From: Rhodococcus spelaei
GTDB lineage: Bacteria > Actinomycetota > Actinomycetes > Mycobacteriales > Mycobacteriaceae
DNA: 64,000 bases
NCBI RefSeq assembly: GCF_006704125.1
Contig: NZ_VIGH01000003.1
Coordinates: 124,001-188,000, forward strand
Reading direction: 5' to 3'
In this document: positions 1-8,796 of the stretch, one piece after another
Layout of the letters: each line of letters starts with the position of its first letter
Numbering within the stretch: the first letter of the stretch is position 1
Translations under genes and position numbers: made by a program
The notes under the pieces: generated by a model
What the model was told of the DNA's origin: nothing
The model's input: the letters and a program-made list of their open reading frames with translations, nothing else
Databases searched by the model: none

Positions 1-745
1 GCGAGCGCCCCGGCCTCCACACGTCGACGTAGAACCGACCCGACTCGAGGTCGATCGCGGGAGTGTGCGGGACCGGGCAGTCGGGGGAGCCGAAGAAGCA
101 CTGGTCGAGGCCCTTCGCCGCGGCCGGCAGCGGCACGTCCTGCGCCTGGTCGGCGGTCGGTGCCGGGATCAGCTGGTAGGAGGGCACGATCTCCTTGCCG
201 GTTTGCGGGCTGAGCACCGAGATCACCCCGAACTGGGTGACGAACAGGACGTTGCCGTCGCCGGTGAACTGCGCCGACATGGGGGTGCCGCTGACAACGG
301 TGCGCCAGCGCAGCTGACCGTGCTCGTTGAACGAGTTCATCGCGCCGTCCTCGCCGATGTACACGTTCGTGTTGTGGTCGACCAGGGGGGTGGCGGCCGC
401 GACGCCGGGACCGAGTCGGGTGCACCAGCGTTTGCGGCCGCTCTCGATCTCGAACGAGTAGAGGTTGCAACCGTTGTCGCTGCGGGTGGTGACGAAGATC
501 TGCCCGCCGGACGAGATCGAGGCCGCCGTGGCGGTCGGTGCGCCCAGGGGGCGTGACCAGGCGAAGGACAGGGACCTCGATCCGGCGACGGGGCTGGTGT
601 CGCTGTTGCGGGCGTCGGCGTGCATGCCCGGCCAACCCCCGGTCGAGTAGATGCTGTCGACCTGCGAATCGCTGCTGCAGCCGCCGACGACCAGTGCCGA
701 GATCGTCGCCAGCGACACTGCCGCCGACCGTAGGACACGCCGCAT
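1..745 (-). CDS. PQQ-like beta-propeller lipoprotein, C-terminus cut off by the window edge
   Basis: The reading frame opens at the ATG at 745 and runs off the left edge, so only about 248 residues are present. The start has a good ribosome site (GAGGAG) just upstream. The N-terminus is a lipoprotein signal: MRRVLRSAA, a hydrophobic stretch, then VVGGC as lipobox, so the mature protein should be anchored outside the membrane. The rest has the rhythm of PQQ-type propeller blades, for example GQIFVTTRSDNGCNLYSFE, NTNVYIGEDGAMNSF and GNVLFVTQFGVISVLS. Such proteins usually scaffold envelope complexes or bind ligands; no enzyme activity can be read here. The call as a secreted propeller lipoprotein is good, the function is unknown. 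Confidence 0.75.
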   Translation of the reverse strand, partial: MRRVLRSAAVSLATISALVVGGCSSDSQVDSIYSTGGWPGMHADARNSDTSPVAGSRSLSFAWSRPLGAPTATAASISSGGQIFVTTRSDNGCNLYSFEIESGRKRWCTRLGPGVAAATPLVDHNTNVYIGEDGAMNSFNEHGQLRWRTVVSGTPMSAQFTGDGNVLFVTQFGVISVLSPQTGKEIVPSYQLIPAPTADQAQDVPLPAAAKGLDQCFFGSPDCPVPHTPAIDLESGRFYVDVWRPGRS

Positions 746-1030
746 TCGTCACTCCTCGTGTGGTTTTCGCTCGATGCACACTATCCGGCAGTCCCGGCCG
801 CACCCGGCACCCGCCCCGCGTCGCGGGCTGCCCCAGGTGCCCTCCGGTCGCGTGCACGTGCGTAGCCGATATTCCAATTCGGAGGGAACGCCATGAATGT
901 AATTTCGGTTGAATATCGACGTCCAGCGGATGTTATGAATTCGTGATTAAACGCTATTCCCGATGCGGTGGGATCGGTGTCATTCAAATGAAATATGTAA
1001 TTCGGTGCGCAATTGTGTTCAAATGGAAAC

Positions 1031-1342
1031 ATGGGACGGCGTCAGAGCGGGTCCACGGGTCAGTCCAGCCATGCACGGCACAGCCACGCAGCGCACGAGG
1101 TGCGAACTCCCTCTGCGCGCGGTAACGAAGAGGGATACCTCCTGGGCTCACCCGCCGCGGGGGTGTACATCGTGGTCGCCCTCGTCGTCGGTGGCGCGAC
1201 GTTGATCGGCGCGATGACCGCGTCGCTGCTCGCCGTCGTCGTCGTGCTCGTCGGGGCACTGGTCGCAGTGTTGTTGCTCAGCGGGACAGGGTGGCTTGGC
1301 GGTCACGGCTGGATGGGTCGCGGCAGACTTCACTGGCACTGA
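1031..1342 (+). CDS. Small membrane protein of unknown function
   Basis: A 103-residue frame starting at ATG 1031 (MGRRQSGS). An upstream in-frame TTG at 1013 is possible but less likely. The first 40 residues are polar and rich in His, Ser and Arg. Residues 45-90 form two closely spaced hydrophobic segments rich in Val, Ala and Leu, and the tail is rich in Gly, Trp and His (GWLGGHGWMGRGRLHWH). This looks like a two-pass membrane protein with a cytoplasmic head. It precedes the acyltransferase by 18 bases and may share its transcript. I do not recognise a family. The overlapping frame on the other strand looks like a shadow of the acyltransferase. Confidence 0.5.
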   Translation: MGRRQSGSTGQSSHARHSHAAHEVRTPSARGNEEGYLLGSPAAGVYIVVALVVGGATLIGAMTASLLAVVVVLVGALVAVLLLSGTGWLGGHGWMGRGRLHWH

Positions 1343-1360
1343 TACGTAGGCTGTCGATCC

Positions 1361-2104
1361 ATGACCAGCATGTGGGGCGCACCGTTGCGCACGAGGTGGC
1401 GTGGATCCCGTCGAAACGACAGTGAGCAGGCTCGATTCCTGACCAAGGACTCGCTGCGTTGGGTGATCGCGAACAAGGCGTACACACCGTGGTACCTGGT
1501 CCGCTACTACCGCCTGGCGAAGTTCAAACTGGCCAACCCGCACGTGATCCTGCGCGGCATGGTCTTCCTGGGTAAGCGAGTCGAGATCCACTCGACGCCG
1601 GGCCTTTCCCGGCTCGAGATCGGCCGGTGGGTGCACATCGGCGACGGCAACGCGATCCGGTGCCACGAGGGCTCCCTGCGCATCGGCGACAAGGTCGTCT
1701 TCGGCAAGGACAACGTGGTCAACACGTACCTCGACATCGAGATCGGCGCCTCGACTCTGGTGGCGGACTGGTGCTACATCTGCGACTTCGACCATCGGAT
1801 GGACGACGTCAACACCCCCATCAAGGACCAGGGCATCGTCAAGGGGCCCGTCCGCATCGGTCCCGACACCTGGGTTGCGGCGAAGGTGACCGTGCTGCGC
1901 AACACCAAGATCGGCCGCGGCTGCGTGCTCGGCGCGCACGCGGTGGTCAAGGGCGAGGTGCCCGACTACAGCATCACGGTCGGCGCGCCTGCGAAGGTCG
2001 TCAAGAACCGCAAGGAGGCCTGGGAGGCGGGCGCCGCCGACCGGGCGAAGTACATCGCCGCGCTCGAGGACATCGAGCGCAAGAAGGCCGCCGCGGCGGG
2101 ATAA
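1361..2104 (+). CDS. Left-handed beta-helix (hexapeptide) acyltransferase, Rv3034c-like
   Basis: A 247-residue protein. From about residue 75 it shows the imperfect hexapeptide repeat of the WbbJ/LacA acyltransferase family: LEIGRWVHIGDGNAI, LRIGDKVVFGKDNVV, VRIGPDTWVAAKVTV, IGRGCVLGAHAVV. It ends with the usual closing motif VGAPAKVV and a charged helix. A histidine in CDFDHRMDD sits where these enzymes place the catalytic base. These enzymes acetylate or acylate sugars. Its place beside the methyltransferase, branching enzyme and glycosyltransferase matches M. tuberculosis Rv3034c next to Rv3030-Rv3032, a locus tied to methylated or acylated polysaccharides, so a polysaccharide substrate is a reasonable inference. 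ATG 1361 is used; ATG 1370 is an alternative. Confidence 0.8.
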   Translation: MTSMWGAPLRTRWRGSRRNDSEQARFLTKDSLRWVIANKAYTPWYLVRYYRLAKFKLANPHVILRGMVFLGKRVEIHSTPGLSRLEIGRWVHIGDGNAIRCHEGSLRIGDKVVFGKDNVVNTYLDIEIGASTLVADWCYICDFDHRMDDVNTPIKDQGIVKGPVRIGPDTWVAAKVTVLRNTKIGRGCVLGAHAVVKGEVPDYSITVGAPAKVVKNRKEAWEAGAADRAKYIAALEDIERKKAAAAG

Positions 2105-2174
2105 GCGCCTCCGGCGCCCGTGAGTCCTTTCGGCCCCACTGCGGACCAGAAGTACTCACGGGCGACGGAGTCGC

Positions 2175-3419
2175 CTAGCGACCAGGGAGCGGGCGCAGCG
2201 GGATGTCCGGGCGCGCGAGCGGGTGCCGCACGCGCCGCTTGGCGCTCAGGTACACCTGGGCGGTGTCCTGCGCGACCTGATGCCAGTCGAAGTCGGACGT
2301 CAACCGCTCCCGCGCCGCGGCCGCACGTCGTTGCGCCGCGGCCGGATCGTCGAGCACCTCGCGCACCGCGGAGGTCAGCCCGTCGACGTCTCCGGGCTGG
2401 AACGACATACCGGTCACGCCGTCGACCACCGCCTCGCCCAGTCCTCCGGCCGTCGAGGTGACCAGCGGTGTCCCGGAGGCCGCCGCCTCGAGGGCGATGA
2501 TGCCGAACGGCTCGTAGCGGCTCGGCAGAACGATGGCATCCGCGCCGTGCAGCCAGCCGAGCAGTTCCGCGTGGTCGAGCGAGCCGAGGAAGCTCACCGA
2601 CCGGACCACCCGGTGCGTGCGGGCCTGCTCGCGCAGCCACTCGTACTGGGTGCCCTCGCCCGCGATCGCCAGCGTGGTGCCCGGATGGCTGCGCCGGATC
2701 CGTGGCAGGGCGGCGATGATGTCCTGCACGCCCTTCTCGTACTCGAGCCTGCCGACGAACAGCAGTCGCGGCGGACCCGACCGTGGCGCTCGCTCGCGGT
2801 AGTTCCAGGTCGCGACGTCGATTCCGTTGCGGATCACCGTGATCGGCGCGAGCTGCGGGCCGTACAGTTCGGTGACCTCGTCCTCCATCGACGCCGAGCA
2901 GGTGATGATCGCGTCGGACTCGTTGGCCAGCCACCACTCCACCGAGTGCACCTGACGGTTGATCGTCCCGGAGATCCAGCCGCTGTGCCGGCCCGCCTCG
3001 GTCGCGTGCAGGGTGGAGACCAGCGGCACGTCGTAGAACTCGGCCAGCGCGATCGCCGGGTGCGCGACCAGCCAGTCGTGCGCGTGCACGACGTCCGGCC
3101 GCCAGCCTTCCCCGAGTCCCGGCTTGGCCAGTCCGACTCCGGCCCGGACCATCGCGTGACCCATCGCCAGCGTCCACGCCAGCATGTCCTCGCCGAACAC
3201 GAAGTGAGCGGGGTCCTCGGCCACCGCGACCACCAGCACACCCTCGGAGACGTGTGTGATCGTCGGATGGGTGGACGCGTCGGTGCCGGTGGGGCGGCGC
3301 GAGAGCACCACCACCTCGTGCCCGGCCGCGGCCAGTTCGGTCGCGAGGTGGTGGACGTGCCTGCCGAGCCCGCCGACGACCACCGGCGGGTACTCCCACG
3401 AGACGATCAGGACCTTCAT
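2175..3419 (-). CDS. GT4-family alpha-glucosyltransferase, Rv3032-like
   Basis: A 414-residue retaining glycosyltransferase, the same length as M. tuberculosis Rv3032, which elongates alpha-1,4-glucan in methylglucose lipopolysaccharide and glycogen synthesis. The N-terminus MKVLIVSWEYPPVVVGGLG is the classic nucleotide-sugar transferase start. Further motifs are HAHDWLVAHPA, LLFVGRLEYEKG and the GT4 E-x7-E motif in SRYEPFGIIALEAAASG. The start at 3419 is chosen because it has GGGAG at correct spacing. An ATG at 3437 overlaps the stop of the upstream branching enzyme and adds six residues. A much longer reading frame extends through this start but only because the upstream frame lacks stops. 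It is the last gene of the three-gene minus operon. Confidence 0.9.
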   Translation of the reverse strand: MKVLIVSWEYPPVVVGGLGRHVHHLATELAAAGHEVVVLSRRPTGTDASTHPTITHVSEGVLVVAVAEDPAHFVFGEDMLAWTLAMGHAMVRAGVGLAKPGLGEGWRPDVVHAHDWLVAHPAIALAEFYDVPLVSTLHATEAGRHSGWISGTINRQVHSVEWWLANESDAIITCSASMEDEVTELYGPQLAPITVIRNGIDVATWNYRERAPRSGPPRLLFVGRLEYEKGVQDIIAALPRIRRSHPGTTLAIAGEGTQYEWLREQARTHRVVRSVSFLGSLDHAELLGWLHGADAIVLPSRYEPFGIIALEAAASGTPLVTSTAGGLGEAVVDGVTGMSFQPGDVDGLTSAVREVLDDPAAAQRRAAAARERLTSDFDWHQVAQDTAQVYLSAKRRVRHPLARPDIPLRPLPGR

Positions 3420-3433
3420 TGGGCACTCCCGGT

Positions 3434-4987
3434 TCATGTCGAACTCTCGGCGTGGTCGGGCAGGCGTCGTGCGTCGAGGCCGGGGAAGAGGCCGTCGGCC
3501 AGGTGCCATCCGTCCGCGAGGCGCTGGGCCCGTTCGGTCTGCCCGGACGAGACGGCGTCGGCGATCTCGCGGGTGGCGTGGGCGTGCTTGTGGGCTCGGT
3601 CGCGGGCGTATCCGGCCGCGGAATCCTTGCTCACCATGAACGCCCAGTCGCTCTGCACGGTCATGATCGCCTCGCGCAGGATCTGGTCGTTCACCCGGTC
3701 CCGCAGCTCGGGCCTGCCGGGGGCGCGCTGGGAGCCGCGGGCCTTGTCGACGGTGTCGAGCGCGGTCTGGACCACCTCGGAGTTGAGCTGGACGAGGTCG
3801 GAGACCTGGTCGCCCGCCCACACTCGCCAGTCCTTGCCGCTGCCCCAGGACGAGTCGGTGAGTTCGACGGGCTCGCCGACGTACCCCTTCGCGCGGGCCT
3901 GGGACAGGGTGCCGACCTCGACGCCGGCCTCGGGAAGCGCCCGCAGCACCTTCTCGAGCCACTGCGGACCCTCGAACCACCAGTGGCCGAACAGTTCGGT
4001 GTCGAACGCCGCGACGACCAGCGCGGGCCGTCCGGTGCGGTCGCGTTCGGCGCGGATGCGGGCCTTGACGGTGTCGACGAAGTCCGCGACGTGCCGGTCG
4101 ACCGCGGCGGCGGCGAGCTCCGGGTCGTAGGGTGCCTTGTCCTTCGAGTCGACGGTGCGCCCGGTGACCCGCGACGGCTTGAGGCCGGTGTCGTGGTCGT
4201 AGGTGTGGAAGTCGCGGTAGGCGCCGTGGCCGGGGTAGCCGGATTTCGGGGACCAGACCCGGTAGGAGACCTGCAGGTCGCGACCGAAGGCCACCACGTC
4301 GGACTCGCGCACCGGACGGCCGAGCGAGGTGTCGCCGCGCAGTGAGGGTCCGTCCACCATGAAGTGCGTGATGCCCGCGGCCTGGTACTCGCGTTCCATG
4401 CCGGGGGTGTAGCCGCACTCGGGTGCCCAGATTCCGGAAGGCTGTGTGCCCCACCGGGACCGGGCGTCCGCCAGGCCCTCGGACAGCTGGAACCGCCGCA
4501 GGCGGGGGTGCAGCAGCGGCTGGAAGGGATGCGCGAGCGGACCGCCGAGCAGTTCGATGGTGTCCGCGTCGACGAGGCGTCGCAGCACCGGCGAGCCGCC
4601 GTGCGCCCAGAGCTCCTCGAACTCGGTGAGCGCCTGCGCGGACAGTCGGTGTTCGCGGGCGCCGAGGTCGCGGCGCGGCTGGTCGGGCATCAGCGCGGCC
4701 TCGTGCGCACGCAGCTGCCAGTTGCCGAGCCAGTGGTACATCCCCGACAGGCTGTGCGGGTCGTCGAGCATCGCCGCCAGTACCGGAGTGATGCCCAGCG
4801 TGAGCAGGTTCGCGCGACCCTCGTCGGCGAGGGTGCGCAGCACCCGGGTCAGCGGCAGGTACGACGCCGCCCAGGACTGGTAGAGCCACTCCTCGCCGAC
4901 CGGCCACCTGCCGTGGTTGGCGAGCCACGGCAGGTGCGAGTGCAGGACGAGGCAGAACATGCCCGGTTCCTGTGATGCGTCGCTCAC
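3434..4987 (-). CDS. GH57 1,4-alpha-glucan branching enzyme, Rv3031-like
   Basis: A 517-residue GH57 (DUF1957-type) protein that should introduce alpha-1,6 branches into alpha-1,4-glucan in the cytoplasm. Visible family motifs in order are LHSHLPW near the N-terminus, GIWAPECGY with the expected nucleophile Glu, and AAFDTELFGHWWFEG with the acid/base Asp. M. tuberculosis Rv3031 (526 residues) lies in the same position between the methyltransferase and Rv3032. Translation starts at GTG 4987, which overlaps the upstream methyltransferase stop as GTGA, so the two are probably translationally coupled. The downstream glycosyltransferase begins at the end of this gene. This fits joint synthesis of a short branched glucan. 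Confidence 0.9.
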   Translation of the reverse strand: MSDASQEPGMFCLVLHSHLPWLANHGRWPVGEEWLYQSWAASYLPLTRVLRTLADEGRANLLTLGITPVLAAMLDDPHSLSGMYHWLGNWQLRAHEAALMPDQPRRDLGAREHRLSAQALTEFEELWAHGGSPVLRRLVDADTIELLGGPLAHPFQPLLHPRLRRFQLSEGLADARSRWGTQPSGIWAPECGYTPGMEREYQAAGITHFMVDGPSLRGDTSLGRPVRESDVVAFGRDLQVSYRVWSPKSGYPGHGAYRDFHTYDHDTGLKPSRVTGRTVDSKDKAPYDPELAAAAVDRHVADFVDTVKARIRAERDRTGRPALVVAAFDTELFGHWWFEGPQWLEKVLRALPEAGVEVGTLSQARAKGYVGEPVELTDSSWGSGKDWRVWAGDQVSDLVQLNSEVVQTALDTVDKARGSQRAPGRPELRDRVNDQILREAIMTVQSDWAFMVSKDSAAGYARDRAHKHAHATREIADAVSSGQTERAQRLADGWHLADGLFPGLDARRLPDHAESST

Positions 4988-5760
4988 GGCGTGGGCTTCC
5001 GGGCGATCGCGACGAGGTCGAGGCTCGCGTCGATGTCGGCCGAGACCAGCGCGAAGTCGTCGACGGTGATCGACTCGACATCGCTCACCAGCTCGGCGGG
5101 CCAGGGCTCGCCCGCGAGCGCCCGCTCGATCTGGGCGTCGATGAACGAGCCGCCGTGCTTGGCGTCCAGCTCGCGCAGCCGGGGGCCGTGGTGCACACCG
5201 GTCATGAGATCGACGACGAATCCCGCCTCCTCGAGGAGTTCGGTCATCTCGGCGGCGTTGAGCTCACGGGTGTGGAACGGATTGAGCGGGGTGTCCCGGC
5301 CGGGGGAGAAGGTGATCCGGTTGGGGGTACTGATCAGCAACTCGCCGCCCGGCGTGAGCACGCGGAAGCACTCGGCCAGGAACTGGGCCTGGTCCCAGAG
5401 GTGCTCGATCACCTGGAAGTTGACCACGGTCCCGACGCTCGCGTCCTCGATCGGGAGGTCCGCGAGATTGCCCTGGCGCATGTCGATGCGGGGGTAGCGG
5501 GCGCGCACGTGCTCGACTGCGGAGGTGTCGTAGTCGAGGCCGATGACCTTGTCGGCAACGTCGGCAATCATGTTGGCGCCGTAGCCTTCTCCGGATCCGG
5601 CCTCGAGCACGACCCGACCGGCAGTGCGTTCCAGGAGCTGTCGGTAGACCACCTCGTGGCGGCGGAACCAGTAGTTCTCCTCGGGCACGCCGGGGACGGT
5701 GCGCTCGCCGGTCAGCGGCAGGGTCGCGTCGGCTGAAGTCGGCACTGATGTGTTACTCAC
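4984..5760 (-). CDS. SAM-dependent class I methyltransferase, Rv3030-like
   Basis: A class I methyltransferase with the SAM-binding glycine loop VLEAGSGEGYGAN, the acidic residue after strand 2 in VIGLDYDTSA, and LTPGGELLISTPN. It matches M. tuberculosis Rv3030 in size and position, at the head of the branching enzyme/glycosyltransferase operon. That makes O-methylation of a glucan the likely role, but the substrate cannot be read. I choose GTG 5760 (258 residues): a -10-like TAATCT at 5768-5773 lies seven bases upstream, which fits a leaderless transcript, and no ribosome site is seen. In-frame starts at 5811 and 5823 would add 17 or 21 residues of low-complexity sequence. It is divergent from etfBA. 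Confidence 0.85.
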   Translation of the reverse strand: MSNTSVPTSADATLPLTGERTVPGVPEENYWFRRHEVVYRQLLERTAGRVVLEAGSGEGYGANMIADVADKVIGLDYDTSAVEHVRARYPRIDMRQGNLADLPIEDASVGTVVNFQVIEHLWDQAQFLAECFRVLTPGGELLISTPNRITFSPGRDTPLNPFHTRELNAAEMTELLEEAGFVVDLMTGVHHGPRLRELDAKHGGSFIDAQIERALAGEPWPAELVSDVESITVDDFALVSADIDASLDLVAIARKPTP

Positions 5761-5861
5761 CGGTTCGAGATTAGTGCCACGTGTTCCATTCGGTGGCGGG
5801 GTGGTCCACATCACAGCCGCCAATGGTCCTCCCGGCCGTTATGGTGAACGGGATTTCGCCA

Positions 5862-5883
5862 TAAGTTACCTGCGGGTAACTTA
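5862..5883. promoter_or_regulatory. Perfect 22-base palindrome in the etfBA / methyltransferase intergenic region
   Basis: Nine-base arms TAAGTTACC and GGTAACTTA flank a four-base centre. It lies about 110 bases before etfB and 100 bases before the divergent methyltransferase. The size and symmetry suit a TetR/FadR-type operator. Its core, TTAC[C/T]-N4-GGTAA, recurs in front of the acyl-CoA ligase gene at 12380-12393. Confidence 0.6.
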
Positions 5884-5993
5884 GTGTGAGGTAATGTCAC
5901 GCACGGTCATCGTGCGAACAGATGAATACCCAGAGCTCGGCCCATCCGGCGCCGCTCGCTGAGAAGACAGACACAGGAGGTCGACGAAGACCC

Positions 5994-6794
5994 ATGACGA
6001 ACATCGTCGTTTTGATCAAGCAGGTCCCCGATACCTGGTCCGAGCGCAAGCTCACCGATGGTGACTTCACGCTCGACCGCGAGGCAGCGGACGCCGTGCT
6101 CGACGAGATCAACGAGCGCGCCGTCGAGGAGGCACTGCTCATCAAGGAGGCCCAGGGCGGCGAGGTGATCGTGCTGTCGGCCGGTCCCGACCGCGCCACC
6201 GACGCCATCCGCAAGGCGCTGTCCATGGGTGCCGACAAGGCCGTGCACGTCAACGACCCGGCGCTGCACGGCTCCGACGCCATCCAGACCGGCTGGACCC
6301 TCGCTGCCGCGCTCGGCCAGATCAGCTTCGAGAACGGTGAGGCGGCCGACCTGGTCATCGCCGGCAACGAGGCGACCGACGGTCGCGTCGGCGCCGTGCC
6401 CGCGATCATCGCCGAGTACCTGGGCATCCCGCAGCTCACCCAGCTGCGCAAGCTGACCGTCGCCGACGGCAAGGCCACCGGCGAGCGTGAGACCGACGAG
6501 GGCATCTTCGGCCTCGAGGCCTCCCTGCCCGCGATCGTCTCGGTCACCGAGAAGATCAACGAGCCGCGCTTCCCGTCCTTCAAGGGCATCATGGCCGCGA
6601 AGAAGAAGGAAGTTCTGGTCCTCACCCTCGCCGACCTCGGCGTGGACCCGGAGACCGTGGGCGTCGCGAACGCGGGCACCACCGTCACCGCCTCGATCCC
6701 CAAGCCCCCGCGTACCGCTGGCGAGCGCGTCAGCGACGAGGGCGACGGCGGCACCAAGATCGCCGCCTACCTCGTCGGCCAGAAGATCATCTGA
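5994..6794 (+). CDS. etfB: Electron transfer flavoprotein beta subunit
   Basis: A 266-residue EtfB/FixA protein, the length of M. tuberculosis Rv3029c. With EtfA it carries electrons from acyl-CoA dehydrogenases to the quinone pool through ETF:quinone oxidoreductase. Visible family features are the start MTNIVVLIKQVPDTW, the segment AGNEATDGRVGAVPAIIAEYLG typical of the nucleotide-binding fold, and the region PRFPSFKGIMAAKKKE in the position of the ETF-beta signature. Translation starts at ATG 5994 with AGGAGG upstream. The frame extends further left but those codons are not family-like. etfA follows after 47 bases, so the two form an operon. Confidence 0.95.
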   Translation: MTNIVVLIKQVPDTWSERKLTDGDFTLDREAADAVLDEINERAVEEALLIKEAQGGEVIVLSAGPDRATDAIRKALSMGADKAVHVNDPALHGSDAIQTGWTLAAALGQISFENGEAADLVIAGNEATDGRVGAVPAIIAEYLGIPQLTQLRKLTVADGKATGERETDEGIFGLEASLPAIVSVTEKINEPRFPSFKGIMAAKKKEVLVLTLADLGVDPETVGVANAGTTVTASIPKPPRTAGERVSDEGDGGTKIAAYLVGQKII

Positions 6795-6841
6795 TCCGCG
6801 CCCCTCAACCAGCAGACACAGACGTAGGAGAGAAGTAAGCC

Positions 6842-7798
6842 ATGGCAGAAGTACTCGTGCTCGTCGAGCACAACGAGGGTGCGCTCAAGAAGGTCAGCAC
6901 CGAGCTCATCACCGCAGCCCGCGTTCTCGGTGAGCCGGCCGCGGTCGTCACCGGTCCGGCCGGCACTGCGGCCAAGCTCGCCGATGCGCTCGCCGCAGCC
7001 GGCGCCGCGAAGATCTACGTCGCCGAGTCCGACGACATCGACGGCTACCTGATCACCCCCAAGGTCGACGTCCTCGCCGCGCTCGTCGAGACCGCGAGCC
7101 CGGCCGCCGTCATCACCGCCGCCAGCACCGAGGGCAAGGAGGTGTCGGGCCGCCTCGCCGCGCGCATCGGCTCCGGTCTGCTCTCCGACGTCATCGACGT
7201 CAAGGCCGACGGTACCGGCGTGCACTCGATCTTCGGTGGCGCGTTCACCGTCGAGGCGAAGGCCAACGGCGAGGTCCCGGTCATCTCGGTTCGCCCGGGT
7301 GCCGTCGAGGCCCAGCCGCAGGCCGGCGCGGCCGAGCAGGTCACCGTCGAGGTGCCCGCCCAGGACGAGAGCGCCGTCAAGGTGACCTCGCGTCAGCCGA
7401 TCGTCGGTGGCGACCGCCCCGAGCTCACCGAGGCGTCGGTCGTCGTCTCCGGTGGTCGCGGTGTCGGCAGCGCCGACAAGTTCTCGGTCGTCGAGGCGCT
7501 CGCCGACTCGCTCGGTGCCGCAGTCGGCGCGTCGCGCGCCGCGGTCGACTCGGGCTACTACCCGGGTCAGTTCCAGGTCGGTCAGACCGGCAAGACGGTC
7601 TCTCCGCAGCTGTACATCGCACTCGGCATCTCCGGTGCCATCCAGCACCGCGCCGGCATGCAGACGTCCAAGACCATCGTCGCGGTCAACAAGGACGAAG
7701 AGGCCCCGATCTTCGAGATCGCGGACTACGGCGTCGTGGGCGACCTGTTCAACGTCGCACCGCAGCTCACCGAGGCCGTGAAGGCTCACAAGGGCTGA
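6842..7798 (+). CDS. etfA: Electron transfer flavoprotein alpha subunit
   Basis: A 318-residue EtfA/FixB protein, identical in length to M. tuberculosis Rv3028c. The N-terminal half has the AANH-like fold ([18 protein letters not shown]). The C-terminal half carries the FAD-binding signature, with [34 protein letters not shown] and [14 protein letters not shown] in the usual order. It forms the heterodimer with EtfB that accepts electrons in beta-oxidation. Its start at ATG 6842 has GGAGAG upstream. The operon ends at the hairpin 7828-7869. Confidence 0.95.
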   Translation: MAEVLVLVEHNEGALKKVSTELITAARVLGEPAAVVTGPAGTAAKLADALAAAGAAKIYVAESDDIDGYLITPKVDVLAALVETASPAAVITAASTEGKEVSGRLAARIGSGLLSDVIDVKADGTGVHSIFGGAFTVEAKANGEVPVISVRPGAVEAQPQAGAAEQVTVEVPAQDESAVKVTSRQPIVGGDRPELTEASVVVSGGRGVGSADKFSVVEALADSLGAAVGASRAAVDSGYYPGQFQVGQTGKTVSPQLYIALGISGAIQHRAGMQTSKTIVAVNKDEEAPIFEIADYGVVGDLFNVAPQLTEAVKAHKG

Positions 7799-7827
7799 CG
7801 CCTGCACAGTTTCATCTGCACGACTTC

Positions 7828-7875
7828 GAACGCCCGCCGCTCTCCCTCGAGGGAGAACGGCGGGCGTTCCTCTTT
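7828..7875 (+). terminator. Intrinsic terminator of etfBA
   Basis: Twelve-base arms GAACGCCCGCCG (7828-7839) and CGGCGGGCGTTC (7858-7869) are perfectly complementary, and CTCTTT follows. It lies 30 bases after the etfA stop. Confidence 0.85.
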
Positions 7876-7912
7876 CGACGGCCCAACGTGAGGAGATCGC
7901 CTACACAACGAG

Positions 7913-7942
7913 AAAGGCCCCCGACCGGAGTCGGGGGCCTTT
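7913..7942 (-). terminator. Terminator after tRNA-His
   Basis: A 13-base perfect stem (AAAGGCCCCCGAC paired with GTCGGGGGCCTTT) with a four-base loop. Read on the minus strand it follows the tRNA 3' end by five bases and ends in TTT. Its symmetry means it could also stop plus-strand transcription from etfBA. Confidence 0.8.
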
Positions 7943-7947
7943 CTTCG

Positions 7948-8021
7948 GGTGACCGACGGGACTCGAACCCGCGACAGCCAGGATCACAACCTGGTGCTCT
8001 ACCAACTGAACTACGGTCACC
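7948..8021 (-). tRNA. tRNA-His (anticodon GTG)
   Basis: A complete cloverleaf: seven-pair acceptor stem, D-arm GTTC/GAGC, anticodon stem CCAGG/CCTGG around loop TTGTGAT, and T-arm with TTCGAGT. The extra G at position -1, opposite discriminator C73, is encoded, as expected for tRNA-His. CCA is not encoded. Confidence 0.95.
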
Positions 8022-8112
8022 ATCGCTTTCCGACGCTCCGCCCCTTGCGGGACTGTGCGTCAGCAGCGTGGACGATACTAGCGTGTTCCGGGGCCAAGTT
8101 GCCAATCGGTAT

Positions 8113-8718
8113 CTATTCGGCGACCAAATCCTTGACCACTGCGGCGATATCGCTGGTAGAGGGGCCGGGGTCGGCGACGAACGCCGTGCGTCGGTAGTAC
8201 TTCAGCTCGCGGATCGACTCCTTGATGTCGGCGAGGGCCCGGTGCGAGAGACCCTTCTCCGGCTGGCCGAAGTAGATCCGCGGGTACCAGCGGCGGCACA
8301 GTTCCTTGATCGAGCTGACGTCGATCATCCGGTAGTGCAGGTACTCGTCGAGGAGCGGCATGTCCCGTGTGAGGAAGCCGCGGTCCGTGGCGATCGAGTT
8401 GCCCGCCAGCGGTGCGGTGCCCGCCGTGGGGATGTGTTCCCTGATGTACTCGAGCACGCGCCGCTCGGCCTCCTCGAGGGTCACGGTAGAAGCGCGGACC
8501 TCCTCGGTGAGTCCGGACTTGGCGTGCATCTCCTTGACCACGTCCGGCATGCCGGCGAGCGCGTCGTCATCGGCATGGATGACGATGTCGACTCCGTCGC
8601 CGAGGATGTTGAGGTCGCTGTCGGTGACCAGTGCGGCCACCTCGATCAGCTTGTCGGTGCCGAGCCGCAGTCCGGTCATTTCACAATCGATCCACACAAG
8701 TTTGTCCTGCACGAGCAT
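8113..8718 (-). CDS. orn: Oligoribonuclease
   Basis: A 201-residue DEDDh 3'-5' exonuclease that degrades RNA dinucleotides and other very short oligonucleotides, including pGpG from c-di-GMP breakdown. The catalytic residues are visible as D and E in WIDCEMTG, the second Asp region [19 protein letters not shown], and H plus D in [28 protein letters not shown] is a near-invariant Orn segment. ATG 8718 is given; the GTG two codons in (8712) is an equally good start and would match mycobacterial Orn. In M. tuberculosis Orn (Rv2511) is next to Rv2510c, and here too a DUF853 ATPase gene diverges from it. Confidence 0.95.
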   Translation of the reverse strand: MLVQDKLVWIDCEMTGLRLGTDKLIEVAALVTDSDLNILGDGVDIVIHADDDALAGMPDVVKEMHAKSGLTEEVRASTVTLEEAERRVLEYIREHIPTAGTAPLAGNSIATDRGFLTRDMPLLDEYLHYRMIDVSSIKELCRRWYPRIYFGQPEKGLSHRALADIKESIRELKYYRRTAFVADPGPSTSDIAAVVKDLVAE

Positions 8719-8796
8719 CCACAGTAGTCACGGTGATCTCGGCTAGGGTTCGCGGTGGACACATTCGCGGCAGTTGCTGCTCCGAGGAGGGCATGA

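Noticed and set aside
2175-5081. Single 968-residue frame spanning the glycosyltransferase and branching enzyme genes
   Set aside because: Only the last 414 residues are protein-like; the rest is an out-of-frame reading of the branching enzyme gene, whose own frame has all catalytic motifs.
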